Shown here piece after piece: positions 9,347 through 19,360 of a DNA stretch of 64,000 nt (position 1 is the stretch's first letter; each line of letters starts with the position of its first letter). Made by a program: the position numbers and the translations under genes. The stretch lies in assembly GCA_964508705.1 (NCBI GenBank), contig CAZDUS010000003.1, forward strand, positions 30,236 to 94,235, written 5' to 3'. The notes beneath the pieces were generated by a model that ran no database searches, was not told where the DNA came from, and saw nothing but the letters and a program-made list of their open reading frames with translations. This stretch comes from CAZDUS01 sp964508705. Its GTDB lineage: Bacteria > Verrucomicrobiota > Kiritimatiellia > CAIKKV01 > CAITUY01.

Positions 9347-9366
9347 GTGTTACAAAAATGTAGCAC
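9347..9366. promoter_or_regulatory. Inverted repeat upstream of the glnA sigma-54 promoter, possible activator site
   Basis: GTGTTACA and TGTAGCAC form an 8-base inverted repeat with one mismatch around a 4-base A spacer. It lies about 75-90 bases upstream of the -24 element, the usual distance for enhancer sites of sigma-54 activators. A second small dyad, TACAG-TT-CTGTA, sits at 9320-9331. The role is inferred from position and symmetry only. Confidence 0.4.
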
Positions 9367-9439
9367 ATGGATGTCTAGCCTTTTGATTACTCTGGGCTTA
9401 AATGCCGAATTCTTGGGTGTTTTTCGTCCAAATGTGATG

Positions 9440-9455
9440 TGGCATGAATAATGCT
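9440..9455 (+). promoter_or_regulatory. Sigma-54 (-24/-12) promoter of glnA
   Basis: TGGCATGAATAATGCT matches the consensus TGGCAC-R-N4-TTGCW at all but two positions, with the invariant GG and GC at correct spacing. Transcription should start near 9467, giving a leader of about 105 bases before the glnA ATG. The gene immediately upstream encodes a sigma-54 activator with an intact GAFTGA loop, which supports the call. Confidence 0.7.
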
Positions 9456-9573
9456 GAATGGTCCGATGTAATTTTATAAAGGGTCGGTATGGATGTATTC
9501 TGTCCTGACGATGTTTTGTTTATTGTGGTGATCAAATAGAAGGCGGTATTAAACCGAAAAGGAGAATGAGCTC

Positions 9574-11697
9574 ATGAACTGTTGTGATGTGGCGAAGGAA
9601 AATCTGAGTTTGCCTGAAGTATTTGCTTCAAACGTGTTTAACGATGCTGTGATGCGGGCTAGGTTGCCGAAGAACATCTATAAGAAACTCAAGTCAGCCA
9701 TTGACGAAGGGAAAGAGTTGGATCCTGCCGTGGCTGATGTTGTGGCGAATGCCATGAAGGACTGGGCGGTCGAGAAGGGTGCGACGCATTATTGTCACTG
9801 GTTTCAGCCGATGACGGGGATTACGGCTGAAAAGCATGATTCTTTTATTTCGCCGACTTCCGATGGTCGCATCATGATGGAGTTCAGCGGCAAGGAATTG
9901 GCGCAAGGAGAGCCTGACGCCTCATCGTTCCCTTCCGGCGGGATTCGCGCGACATTTGAAGCGCGCGGCTACACGGTTTGGGATTGCACGTCACCAGTCT
10001 TTGTTAAGAAGGATGGCGATAATATAACGCTTTTCATTCCGACCTCTTTTGCGGCTTATACGGGTGAAGCGTTGGACAAGAAAACGCCTCTATTGCGATC
10101 CATGCAGGCGTTGAACAAGCAGGCGATCCGCGTTTTGCGCGCGCTGGGCAATAATAAGAGTCGGCGTGTTGCGGCGACGCTTGGAGGGGAGCAGGAGTAT
10201 TTTCTGGTCGATCGTCAGTTTGTCGAGAAGCGCGCGGATATCCGGTTTACCGGTCGTTCGCTGATAGGGGCGCCTTCGCCGAAGGGGCAGGAGATGGAGG
10301 ATCAGTATTTCGGATCGCTTCATGAGCGCGTGGCCTCCTTCATGGCGGATTTGAACGAGGAGCTATGGAAGCTCGGGGTGATGGCAAAGACGCAGCATAA
10401 CGAGGTTGCACCCGGACAGCACGAGATTGCTCCGGTATTCGCCACAGTGAATATTGGCGTCGATCACAACCAGCTTACCATGGATATGTTACAACGCGTT
10501 GCGCGGCGTCACGACTTTGTATGTCTGTTGCATGAGAAGCCTTTTGCGGGTGTTAACGGGTCCGGAAAGCACAATAACTGGTCGGCCGTGACTGATGACG
10601 GCGTTAACTTGTTGAATCCCGGCAACACGCCGCACGATAACATGCAGTTTCTGGTGTTCCTGTTTGCGGTGATTCGCGCTGTTCACAAGTACTCGTCATT
10701 ATTGCGCGCCACGGTTGCTACGCCAGGCAATGATCATCGTCTGGGCGCCAACGAGGCTCCGCCCGCGATCGTGTCGATTTTCCTCGGGGAGCAATTGACG
10801 GACATTTATCGTCAGATCAAGGAAGGCGGAGCGAGTCGGTCAAAGCAAGGTGGCCGGCTTGAACTTGGGGTGACGCATTTGCCGGCAATTCCCAAGGACA
10901 CGACGGACAGGAACCGGACATCGCCATTCGCGTTTACCGGAAACAAGTTTGAGTTCCGCATGCCCGGATCTTCGCAGTCCCTGGCAGGGCCTAATTTCGT
11001 GCTAAACACGATTGTTGCGGAAACACTTTCCGAAATCGCAGACCACTTGGAAGGGACCAAGGATGTCAACGGCAAGGTTCAGAAGCTGTTGCAGAAGTAT
11101 GCCAAGGAGCACGAGGCGATTATCTTCAATGGTGACAACTATTCCGCGGAGTGGGTTATCGAGGCCAAAAAGCGAGGGTTGCCGAATATCCGTAATTGTG
11201 TGGACGCCATCAACACCATGATGGAAAAGGATAATGCGGGCGTATTGGTGAAGCATGGCACCCTGACCAAGGGTGAGGTAAAGGCGCGTCATGAAATCCT
11301 GCTTGAGAACTATGCCAAGCTGATCAATATCGAGGCGAAAACGATGTTGCAGATGCTTCGTCGGGAAATCCTGCCTGCAGTGATGAAGTATGCAGGAAGC
11401 ATTGCCTCGGGCATTTCCGCGATTGAGGCAACGGGCGAGACGGCATCGGCCCAGCTTGGGTTGTTGCGTCGTTTGAACAACGGTGCAGCTGAAATGATCA
11501 TGGCTATTGATGAGTTGGATGCGGCGGTTGCGAAGACGCAGGAGGAAAGTCATGCGGAGAAAAAGGCCGCAGCATTTCGTGACAACGTTATACCGGCTAT
11601 GGCGGCATTGAGAAGCGTATCTGATTCACTGGAGCCGGTGGTCGGTTCCGAGTTCTGGCCGCTTCCGACCTATGCTGATATGTTGTTCAGTCGATAG
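9574..11697 (+). CDS. glnN: Glutamine synthetase type III
   Basis: The 707-residue length fits GSIII (about 700-730), not GSI or GSII. It has the GSIII N-terminal region, with SLPEVFASNVFND near the start and THYCHWFQPMTG around residue 70. The catalytic barrel contains GGEQEYFLVD, QHNEVAPGQHE and the substrate loop VNGSGKHNNWS, then NRTSPFAFTGNKFEFR. The enzyme makes glutamine from glutamate, ammonia and ATP in the cytoplasm. An AAAGGAG site sits before the ATG. It is preceded by a sigma-54 promoter and followed by a strong terminator, so it is probably its own transcription unit. It pairs with gltBD downstream to form the GS-GOGAT route. Confidence 0.96.
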   Translation: MNCCDVAKENLSLPEVFASNVFNDAVMRARLPKNIYKKLKSAIDEGKELDPAVADVVANAMKDWAVEKGATHYCHWFQPMTGITAEKHDSFISPTSDGRIMMEFSGKELAQGEPDASSFPSGGIRATFEARGYTVWDCTSPVFVKKDGDNITLFIPTSFAAYTGEALDKKTPLLRSMQALNKQAIRVLRALGNNKSRRVAATLGGEQEYFLVDRQFVEKRADIRFTGRSLIGAPSPKGQEMEDQYFGSLHERVASFMADLNEELWKLGVMAKTQHNEVAPGQHEIAPVFATVNIGVDHNQLTMDMLQRVARRHDFVCLLHEKPFAGVNGSGKHNNWSAVTDDGVNLLNPGNTPHDNMQFLVFLFAVIRAVHKYSSLLRATVATPGNDHRLGANEAPPAIVSIFLGEQLTDIYRQIKEGGASRSKQGGRLELGVTHLPAIPKDTTDRNRTSPFAFTGNKFEFRMPGSSQSLAGPNFVLNTIVAETLSEIADHLEGTKDVNGKVQKLLQKYAKEHEAIIFNGDNYSAEWVIEAKKRGLPNIRNCVDAINTMMEKDNAGVLVKHGTLTKGEVKARHEILLENYAKLINIEAKTMLQMLRREILPAVMKYAGSIASGISAIEATGETASAQLGLLRRLNNGAAEMIMAIDELDAAVAKTQEESHAEKKAAAFRDNVIPAMAALRSVSDSLEPVVGSEFWPLPTYADMLFSR

Positions 11698-11719
11698 GAA
11701 TAGTTGTGGATTTTGCGCA

Positions 11720-11748
11720 GGGGGTGTCGTTGTACGACACCCCCTTTT
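11720..11748 (+). terminator. Intrinsic terminator after glnA
   Basis: A perfect 11-base stem, GGGGGTGTCGT with ACGACACCCCC, has a three-base loop and is followed directly by TTTT. It separates glnA from gltB. Confidence 0.9.
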
Positions 11749-11758
11749 AACATCGTCA

Positions 11759-11788
11759 TTGTCTGCCAATATCCATTGTATGTATAGT
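11759..11788 (+). promoter_or_regulatory. Likely sigma-70-type promoter of gltBD
   Basis: TTGTCT, an 18-base spacer and TATAGT (5 of 6 to consensus) lie just after the glnA terminator. Start of transcription near 11795 would leave a short leader that holds the ribosome site and the GTG start of gltB. Confidence 0.5.
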
Positions 11789-11819
11789 GCCACCAACAGA
11801 ATCAGAGGAGCTGTTCACC

Positions 11820-14800
11820 GTGATACCCGATCAGTCTGGCAACGAAATGAATGGCGACGGTTTACCGCTTGCCCAAGGGTTGTATGATCCTTCATTGGAG
11901 CGGGATGGCTGTGGTGTCGGTTTTTTGGCGGCCATTGATGGCAAGGCTAGTCATTCTGTTGTGCGTGATAGTATTGAGGTTCTGAAGAACTTATTGCATC
12001 GGGGGGCGGTGGGTGGGGATTCCATGACGGGGGATGGTGCGGGCATACTGATTCAAATTCCGGATAAGTTCTTTCGTGCCGAAGCAGAACGTCTTGGATT
12101 TTCCCTGCCCGAATCACGACGTTATGGTGTCGGCATGATATTTATGCCTCAATCCGGGGCCCAAAGTGTATGTATGAGGCTTGTTGAGGAAGTCATTGCC
12201 GATGAAGGATTAGACTGCATCGGCTGGAGAGAGGTTCCAACGGACGCAACAGGTCTCGGAGAGATTGCTCGAAAGACTCAACCGCTGGTCATGCAGGTGT
12301 TTATTGGGGGGAAGGGGCTTTCTGGCGCGGCTTTGGATCGCAAATTGCTGGTCGTGCGGAAGCTGGCGCAGAGGAAGGCGCTGGAAGAATTGAGTGGCAA
12401 TGGCCGACTTTACGTTCCCAGCATTTCCTGCAGAACGATTGTCTACAAGGGCTTGCTTATGGGCGGGCAGGTTTCCAGTTTCTATTCAGAGATCAATAAT
12501 CCCGCTGTAGAGAGCGCTGCGGCTGTACTGCATCAGCGATACAGCACGAACACGTTTCCCTCGTGGGAATTATCACAACCTTTCAGACTCCTGGCTCATA
12601 ACGGTGAGATCAATACCTTAAGGGGAAATCTCAATCAGATGCGCTCGCGTGAGTCCGGGATGGAGTCACCCCTATTTGGTGACGATATTCATAAGATATT
12701 CCCGGTCATTGATGGGGGCGGCAGTGATTCCGCGTGTTTGGATAATGCGCTGGAGATGCTCGTGGCAGGCGGGCGTTCATTGCCGCACGCCATGATGATG
12801 TTAATACCTGAGGCATGGGGGACCCAGTATCCAATGGGGCCGGATCAGCGGGGTTTCTTTGAGTATCATGCGGGTTTGATGGAGCCATGGGACGGTCCGG
12901 CAACTGTTGCTTTCACCGATGGCGATCTGGTGGGAACATTGCTGGATCGTAATGGTTTGCGGCCTGCGCGTTACACCCTGACAGTCGATGGCTATATCGT
13001 AATGGCGTCCGAGGCAGGCGTTCTGGATATTCCGGCTGAGCGGGTGAAGGAGAAAGGGGCTCTGAGGCCGGGGCAAATGTTGCTGGTGGACCTCAAGCAA
13101 GGCCGGGTAATCAAGGACAAGGAAATCAAGAGTCAGATGGCGAGACGGCAGCCGTATCGACGATGGGTTGAAGAAAACAAGGTGATGATCCAGGGGCTGT
13201 TTGAGGCCGTGGCCACCTTGACTCCTGATCGCGAAGTCTTGCTTCGGAAAGAACGGTTGTTTGGGTACACGCGAGAAGATCTCCAGATGATTCTTGAGCC
13301 CATGGCGTCGAAGGCGCATGAGGCGGTTGGGTCCATGGGTACGGATACCCCGCTGGCTGTATTTTCCGAAAAGCCACAACTGCTATTTGCGTATTTCAAA
13401 CAGATGTTTGCTCAGGTGACCAATCCTCCAATCGATCCGATCCGGGAACAGTTGGTGATGTCGCTAATGACATTTATTGGAAATCCATCAAACATTCTCA
13501 CGGAGATTCCCCAGCACGCACGACTGATTAAATTGCGGCATCCAATTCTCGCGAATGACGATCTTGATCGAATACGAAACATGACGCTGCCGGAATTTCA
13601 TTCGCAGACAATACGCATGGGGTTCAAGGGCGGGGGGAGTAGGGATGATTTGGAGAGAGCGATTGACGGACTGTGCTGTGAGGCTGAATCGGCGGTTAAG
13701 CAAGGACGCAACCTGATTATTTTAAGTGATCACGATTTGCAGGCTGATATGGCCCCGATTCCGTCCCTCTTGGCGGTGTCGGCCGTCAACTCGCATCTTG
13801 TGCGGCAGGGATGCCGGACAGGCGCGGGATTGATTGTGGAGACCGGTGAAGCCAGGGAGGTTATGCATATGGCATTACTTCTCGGATATGGCGCCACGGC
13901 GATCAATCCTTATATGGCGTTCGAGATTGTGGCTGACATGGCACTCCAGAGGGAGTTAAGCGTGGATGTTGGTGTGGCCAAGGCGCTTGAGAATTATGTG
14001 GCGTCGTTATGCGAAGGGCTTCGGAAAATAATGTCGAAGATGGGTATATCCACCCTGCGCAGTTACAGAAGCTCGCAAGTGTTTGAAGCCATTGGATTGA
14101 GCCAGGAAATTATTGGTCGATACTTTGCGGGAACGGCGTCGAGAGTGAATGGCGTCGGGATGGATGTAATTATTGCCGAGGCTAACGCCCGTTATCAAGA
14201 TGCGTGGGGAGCAGCTCCGCAGGAGGCGGCTTTATTGCCCGCCGGCGGACATTATCGTTTTCGAGCCGATGGCGAACGCCATCTATGGTCGCCCGAGTCG
14301 ATTAGCAGGTTGCAGCGGGCCACACGAAGTGGTGACGCGGTCCTATACCGTGAATATGCCGGCCTCATCAATGAGCAAGCGGAGCGACAATTCACCTTGC
14401 GAGGATTATTCAGGTTCAAGGATGCCAAGCCGGTGCCTATCGATGAAGTTGAGCCAGCTGCTGAAATTATGAAGCGGTTTGTGACAGGCGCCATGTCGTT
14501 TGGTTCCATCAGTCGGGAAGCGCATGAGACGATGGCGATTGCGATGAACCGGATTGGAGGGAAAAGCAACAGTGGCGAGGGGGGAGAGGACCCCGCCCGT
14601 TACACACCGCTTCCGAACGGTGACAGCCGATGCAGTGCCATCAAGCAAGTTGCCAGTGGTCGCTTTGGTGTAACGGCGGAATACTGCGTCAACTGCCGTG
14701 AATTGCAGATCAAGATTGCCCAAGGAGCCAAACCGGGAGAAGGCGGACAGTTGCCTGGTCATAAGGTCAACGAGGAAATTGGCAGGGTCCGTTTTGCCAC

Positions 14801-16376
14801 TCCGGGGGTGACCTTGATTTCGCCGCCGCCGCATCATGATATTTACTCGATCGAGGACATCAAGCAACTGATCTACGATCTCAAGAATATCAATACGGAG
14901 GCACGGGTTTCCGTCAAGTTGGTCTCGGAGCTTGGGGTGGGAACGATTGCGGCCGGGGTTGCCAAGGCCAAGGCGGACATGATCTTGATAAGCGGGTATG
15001 ACGGGGGTACGGGCGCTTCGCCATTGTCATCGATTCGACACGCGGGGGCCCCATGGGAACTGGGGTTGGCGGAAACCCAGCAGACGCTCATGCTTAATAA
15101 TCTTCGGGGCCGGGTCCGGCTGCAAGTCGATGGACAAATCAAGACCGGAAGGGATGTTGTAATTGCCGCCTTGCTTGGAGCCGAAGAGTTTGGCTTTGCC
15201 ACGACGGCATTGGTTGTCATGGGGTGTGTCATGATGCGGAAGTGTCACAATAACACTTGTCCAGTGGGTGTGGCCACTCAGGATCCCGAGTTAAGAAAGC
15301 TGTTTTCAGGGAAGCCAGAGCATCTGGAGCGTTTCTTTGGATTTATTGCCGAGGAAGCCCGCGAAATCATGGCCGGGCTGGGTGTGCGGACGATTGATGA
15401 ATTGGTTGGGCGCGTTGATCTGCTGGAGATGAACGAGGCAGTCACGTTCTGGAAGTCCAAGGGGATGGACATTTCCAAGATTTTACACCGGGCGAATATT
15501 GATGGTCCGACGCGATGTGTTGAACGTCAGAATCACGAACTAGATCAGGCGATGGACCTCACACTGGTTTCACAGGTTGAATCGACGATAGAAACCGGGA
15601 AGCCTGTCCGTATTGAGCAAGCAATTCGGAATGTAAATCGGACAGTGGGGACGATGATAGCCAGTCGCATTGCGAGGAAATATGGACATGCAGGGTTGCC
15701 GGATGACACGGTAACCCTTGGATTCCATGGGGCGGCGGGGCAGAGTTTTGGAGCGTGGTGCACACGAGGCATGACCATGATTCTCGAAGGCGAGGCGAAT
15801 GATTATGTCGGGAAAGGGCTGTCGGGCGGGAAAATAATCCTGAAACCGTATGCCTTGACGCGATTTATGCCATCAGAAAATATCATTGCCGGAAACGTGT
15901 TGTTGTATGGAGCCACTTGTGGGGAGATTTATATTCATGGGAGGGTCGGAGAACGATTTGCCATTCGCAACAGCGGCGCGTATGCCGTTGTTGAGGGCGT
16001 CGGCGATCACGGGTGTGAATACATGACGGGCGGGAGGGTAGTTGTGCTTGGGCGGACGGGGGTTAACTTTGGCGCAGGGATGAGTGGTGGCTTGGCCTAC
16101 GTTTATGACGAGGATCGCAACTTTGACAGCCGGTGCAACCTGGATATGGTGGATCTTGAATTGGTTGTTGATCAGCGCGACCAGAATGAATTGAAGGCGA
16201 TGCTGAAAAAGCACGTTGCCTACACCGGGAGCCCGAAAGCGACGGCAATATTGGCCGAATGGGATGAGCATTTGCCTTATTTCATCAAGGTTTTCCCAAT
16301 GGAATATCGTCGTGTTCTAGGGAAAATGATGCTTGAGGATCAGGCCACGGAACGCGCGGAGGTGGTCCATGGGTAA
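11820..16376 (+). CDS. gltB: Glutamate synthase large subunit
   Basis: I chose the GTG with AGAGGAG 9 bases upstream; a further GTG 11 codons earlier has no ribosome site. The product is about 1518 residues, normal for GltB. The N-terminal amidotransferase has its nucleophile Cys31 in RDGCGVGF, so the first 30 residues are probably a removed propeptide. The FMN barrel follows, with SGYDGGTGASPLSS and the 3Fe-4S cysteines in CVMMRKCHNNTCPVG. The C-terminal GXGXG beta-helix is present (GGRVVVLGRTGVNFG). It moves the amide of glutamine to 2-oxoglutarate, giving two glutamates. The coding end overlaps gltD by 8 bases, so the two are translated together. Confidence 0.97.
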   Translation: MIPDQSGNEMNGDGLPLAQGLYDPSLERDGCGVGFLAAIDGKASHSVVRDSIEVLKNLLHRGAVGGDSMTGDGAGILIQIPDKFFRAEAERLGFSLPESRRYGVGMIFMPQSGAQSVCMRLVEEVIADEGLDCIGWREVPTDATGLGEIARKTQPLVMQVFIGGKGLSGAALDRKLLVVRKLAQRKALEELSGNGRLYVPSISCRTIVYKGLLMGGQVSSFYSEINNPAVESAAAVLHQRYSTNTFPSWELSQPFRLLAHNGEINTLRGNLNQMRSRESGMESPLFGDDIHKIFPVIDGGGSDSACLDNALEMLVAGGRSLPHAMMMLIPEAWGTQYPMGPDQRGFFEYHAGLMEPWDGPATVAFTDGDLVGTLLDRNGLRPARYTLTVDGYIVMASEAGVLDIPAERVKEKGALRPGQMLLVDLKQGRVIKDKEIKSQMARRQPYRRWVEENKVMIQGLFEAVATLTPDREVLLRKERLFGYTREDLQMILEPMASKAHEAVGSMGTDTPLAVFSEKPQLLFAYFKQMFAQVTNPPIDPIREQLVMSLMTFIGNPSNILTEIPQHARLIKLRHPILANDDLDRIRNMTLPEFHSQTIRMGFKGGGSRDDLERAIDGLCCEAESAVKQGRNLIILSDHDLQADMAPIPSLLAVSAVNSHLVRQGCRTGAGLIVETGEAREVMHMALLLGYGATAINPYMAFEIVADMALQRELSVDVGVAKALENYVASLCEGLRKIMSKMGISTLRSYRSSQVFEAIGLSQEIIGRYFAGTASRVNGVGMDVIIAEANARYQDAWGAAPQEAALLPAGGHYRFRADGERHLWSPESISRLQRATRSGDAVLYREYAGLINEQAERQFTLRGLFRFKDAKPVPIDEVEPAAEIMKRFVTGAMSFGSISREAHETMAIAMNRIGGKSNSGEGGEDPARYTPLPNGDSRCSAIKQVASGRFGVTAEYCVNCRELQIKIAQGAKPGEGGQLPGHKVNEEIGRVRFATPGVTLISPPPHHDIYSIEDIKQLIYDLKNINTEARVSVKLVSELGVGTIAAGVAKAKADMILISGYDGGTGASPLSSIRHAGAPWELGLAETQQTLMLNNLRGRVRLQVDGQIKTGRDVVIAALLGAEEFGFATTALVVMGCVMMRKCHNNTCPVGVATQDPELRKLFSGKPEHLERFFGFIAEEAREIMAGLGVRTIDELVGRVDLLEMNEAVTFWKSKGMDISKILHRANIDGPTRCVERQNHELDQAMDLTLVSQVESTIETGKPVRIEQAIRNVNRTVGTMIASRIARKYGHAGLPDDTVTLGFHGAAGQSFGAWCTRGMTMILEGEANDYVGKGLSGGKIILKPYALTRFMPSENIIAGNVLLYGATCGEIYIHGRVGERFAIRNSGAYAVVEGVGDHGCEYMTGGRVVVLGRTGVNFGAGMSGGLAYVYDEDRNFDSRCNLDMVDLELVVDQRDQNELKAMLKKHVAYTGSPKATAILAEWDEHLPYFIKVFPMEYRRVLGKMMLEDQATERAEVVHG

Positions 16377-17808
16377 GGTTACAGGATTTATGGAATATGC
16401 GAGACAGGACGCAGGGTATCGCCCGGTTGACGAGCGTCTTCGTGATTATAAGGCGGTTGAACTGCGGGCACCGGAGGTCAGGCTTATCGAGCAGGCGGCT
16501 CGTTGCATGGATTGCGGAACCCCATTCTGCCATGGATGTGGCTGTCCGCTGCAAAATGTGATTCCGGAGTTTAACGATCATGTATATCACAAGCGCTGGA
16601 ACGAAGCGCTGGAAGTGCTGTTGGCGACAAATAATTTCCCGGAGTTCACCGGTAGGATATGTCCTGCGCCATGCGAGGGGTCGTGCGTGCTGGGAATCAA
16701 TAATGAACCTGTTTCGATCCGGCAAATCGAATTGGAAATTGCAGAACACGCCTTTGAGAGTGGTTACCTGAAATCAAGGATACCCGCCAATCGGCGTAAT
16801 GAGCGTGTGGCGGTCATAGGTTCCGGGCCTGCAGGATTGGCGGTGGCTGATACCCTTAACCATGCAGGATATCACGTGGTGGTTTATGACAGCGCGGTCT
16901 GTGCCGGTGGAATCCTGAGATACGGGATTCCAGAGTTCAAGTTGGAGAAGTGGGTTGTTGAGCGGCGTATCAGGCTCATGGAGTCTGAAGGAGTTGATTT
17001 TGAAATGGGCGTCAGGGTGGGGGAAGACATCTCCTATCGCTACCTTCAAGGCCGGTTTGACGCCATTTGCCTGTGTGCCGGGGCGCGTAATCCCAGGGAT
17101 CTTTCCGTTGCCGGGCGTGAGCTCGGTGGTATTCATTTTGCAATGGATTTTCTTGTCCAGCAGAACAAGCTCCTGAATGGCGAACCCCTTGAGGCGGCAA
17201 CGTCGATTCATGCGGGCGGGAAACATGTTGTGGTGATTGGCGGCGGAGATACCGGCGCGGATTGTCTGGGAACTTCTTTGCGGCAGGGGGCGAAATCGGT
17301 GGTTCAATTGGAAATCCTTCCGCAACCACCGCCAACGCGGTCATTGGCCACACCATGGCCGATGTGGCCAACCATGTTACGACTCTCAAGCAGTCACAAG
17401 GAGGGTGGAGAGCGTCATTGGAGCGTTGGAACCAAGGCGTTTCTTGGGGAGGATGGCAAGGTCAAGGAATTGCGGATTGTGGATGTTGAGTGGGTGTCTC
17501 CGTCGAATGGAGGACGCCCTGTCATGAAAGAGAAATCGGGTTCGGAGCGGGTTATTTCTGCTGATTTGGTTTTGCTGGCCATGGGATTTATGGGGCCCAA
17601 ACCCAACCGGATTGTGACTGATCTCGGTATTCGTACTGAATCCACAGGCGTCATTTGGCGGGATGCCAATAATATGACGAATGTGCCCGGTGTGTTTGTG
17701 TCCGGTGACATGTCGCTTGGGGCGACATTGGTGGTGCGAGCCATCAGTGATGGGCGAAAGGCCGCAATGGGGATTGCCCGGTACTTAGATGCAAAAGGGA
17801 AACGCTAA
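16369..17808 (+). CDS. gltD: Glutamate synthase small subunit (NADPH-binding)
   Basis: The ATG inside the end of gltB (GGAGGT just upstream) gives the expected start MGKVTGFMEYARQD. Cysteine groups CMDCGTPFCHGCGC and CPAPCEGSC bind two 4Fe-4S clusters. GSGPAGLAVA is the FAD site and GGGDTGAD the NADPH site. The length of about 479 residues is typical. It feeds electrons from NAD(P)H to GltB. Both subunits are intact, and glnA stands upstream. Confidence 0.96.
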   Translation: MGKVTGFMEYARQDAGYRPVDERLRDYKAVELRAPEVRLIEQAARCMDCGTPFCHGCGCPLQNVIPEFNDHVYHKRWNEALEVLLATNNFPEFTGRICPAPCEGSCVLGINNEPVSIRQIELEIAEHAFESGYLKSRIPANRRNERVAVIGSGPAGLAVADTLNHAGYHVVVYDSAVCAGGILRYGIPEFKLEKWVVERRIRLMESEGVDFEMGVRVGEDISYRYLQGRFDAICLCAGARNPRDLSVAGRELGGIHFAMDFLVQQNKLLNGEPLEAATSIHAGGKHVVVIGGGDTGADCLGTSLRQGAKSVVQLEILPQPPPTRSLATPWPMWPTMLRLSSSHKEGGERHWSVGTKAFLGEDGKVKELRIVDVEWVSPSNGGRPVMKEKSGSERVISADLVLLAMGFMGPKPNRIVTDLGIRTESTGVIWRDANNMTNVPGVFVSGDMSLGATLVVRAISDGRKAAMGIARYLDAKGKR

Positions 17809-17914
17809 TATCTCCGGATCTTTTCCGCATCCGAACATGTTACGGCAGTCAGGAGATCGTATGCCCTTGCCAAGATTGCTGATGCCTGGCAACGCGCCAT
17901 GCCCTGCCGTGACC

Positions 17915-17944
17915 TTGACGCCCCGCCCCCATCTCCGCTAAGGT
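17915..17944 (+). promoter_or_regulatory. Sigma-70-type promoter for the secreted hydrolase gene
   Basis: TTGACG, an 18-base spacer and TAAGGT lie about 75 bases before the next ATG. The spacer is very rich in C, like the gene it precedes. Confidence 0.5.
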
Positions 17945-18019
17945 CGATCCCATGAAGGTGCCCCTCATGACCTCTTCCAGCCAAGGTGTGCCAACGCCGC
18001 TGAAACGCTGAACCCCATC

Positions 18020-19141
18020 ATGAAGAAGAAACAAACCATCCTGATCCTGTGCAGTCTTCTGACAGCCGCGGCGCACGCGGCCAGCCTCGAAAACGTCTGG
18101 ATAGTGGGCAAAGAAGATCTGTCGGCCGAACAGACCCGGCGGATTTCGGAGACCAGCCGCCTGCTCGTCATGATCCCCGGCGTCAGTTCTGGCGATACGA
18201 ACGCCGCCGGCCGCTTCCTCGACGGAATCAGGGAAAAGGGCGGCTACGAACTGGCCCTCTTCTACGATTGGGAGACCGTTAATGTCGGCCGCAAGGTGGT
18301 CTCCCAGACCGCCACGATCCCGGCAGCGCGCCGCCTTCTCTCGATCCTCGCCGGCAGTACGAACGCCGTCAACCCCGACCGCACGATCGACACCCTGGCA
18401 CACAGCGCCGGTACCGTGGTGGCCAATCGCATGGCCATCGAGGCGACGGAGTCCGGCGTCGCCCTGAAACTCCGCCACGTTCTCCTGTTGGGTACGGCAC
18501 TTTCATCCGATGAGCCGCTCACGGAACTGAAAGCCGCCACCGTAAGACTCGTGAACCTGCATTCGGACAACGACAAGGTGAACCGGAACGTGAATGACCG
18601 GGAAGGCCTTCTCGAGTCCTTGGACGGCGGCCGCTACCTGAACCTCCGGATGGACACAACGTTGAGCGGCAGGCCCATGCGTCACTACGAATTCCTGAGC
18701 GACCATCCGGAAAACCGCACGCCCTACGCCGCCTTCCTCAGCCGGGGAACGTGGCCCGAACCCCGGCCCGACCTGCCGCCGGACTGCGGACTTGAGGAAC
18801 TGCACCGGTTCACCGTGGGTATGGCCACATCTACGACGTCCGTGGATGAGGCGGCCATTCGCAGCCTCATAGCCAATCCAAACCCGGATATCCGGTACTA
18901 CGGCGTCATCCTCGCCGGGCTGTGCCGGGCCGCCGGCACCGTGCCCGAGTTGAAGGGCCTGCTGGAGGATGCCGGCACATCAACGGCCATCCGCAAGGAA
19001 GTCTACCAGACACTCGGAGCCCTACGTGACCCGGAGCTGGCCGGCTTCCTGCGCGAGATCACCGATCACAATCCCGAAAGCGCGGAGACGCTCCGCGACG
19101 TGCTCCGCGCCCTCAAGCGGGAACGCATCGAGCGCCCCTGA
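18020..19141 (+). CDS. Secreted alpha/beta-hydrolase-like protein with C-terminal helical repeats
   Basis: The 373-residue product has a signal peptide (hydrophobic core ILILCSLLTAAAHA). A lipase-like core follows: a strand LLVMIPGVSS, then DTLAHSAGTVVANR with the nucleophile elbow AHSAG (Ser129), and HVLLLGTALS after it. Residues from about 270 look like HEAT-type helices (IRSLIANPNPDIRYYGV, then ELKGLLEDAG and so on). I do not recognise the exact family; esterase or lipase activity is an inference. Base use is striking: the coding strand is rich in C with C-ending codons, opposite to the G-rich + strand of the neighbours, which suggests transfer or a local inversion. A minus-strand frame over its first part is a shadow. 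Confidence 0.75.
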   Translation: MKKKQTILILCSLLTAAAHAASLENVWIVGKEDLSAEQTRRISETSRLLVMIPGVSSGDTNAAGRFLDGIREKGGYELALFYDWETVNVGRKVVSQTATIPAARRLLSILAGSTNAVNPDRTIDTLAHSAGTVVANRMAIEATESGVALKLRHVLLLGTALSSDEPLTELKAATVRLVNLHSDNDKVNRNVNDREGLLESLDGGRYLNLRMDTTLSGRPMRHYEFLSDHPENRTPYAAFLSRGTWPEPRPDLPPDCGLEELHRFTVGMATSTTSVDEAAIRSLIANPNPDIRYYGVILAGLCRAAGTVPELKGLLEDAGTSTAIRKEVYQTLGALRDPELAGFLREITDHNPESAETLRDVLRALKRERIERP

Positions 19142-19360
19142 TTCCACGGCAGAATGCGTGCTGTCGGTCTCCTGAATATCAGTTCTCATCATCTTCGTGC
19201 CCGGGACGTCAGCCTTCATGGGTTCCGAGCTTACCCGATGGAGGCCACAAGCGCGACAGGAAGGGCGAGCAATAATGTTCCGTTTTCTTCATCTGATCCC
19301 AACGATCACCTTGACCGTTTGGCAACCCAGCAGGGTTGACAATACAGTCGGAGGTGTTGT

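Noticed and set aside
17849..18478. A 209-codon minus-strand frame opposite the secreted hydrolase gene
   Set aside because: It lies over the signal-peptide and AHSAG-containing frame, shows no domain pattern, and is explained by the high C content of the opposite codons.
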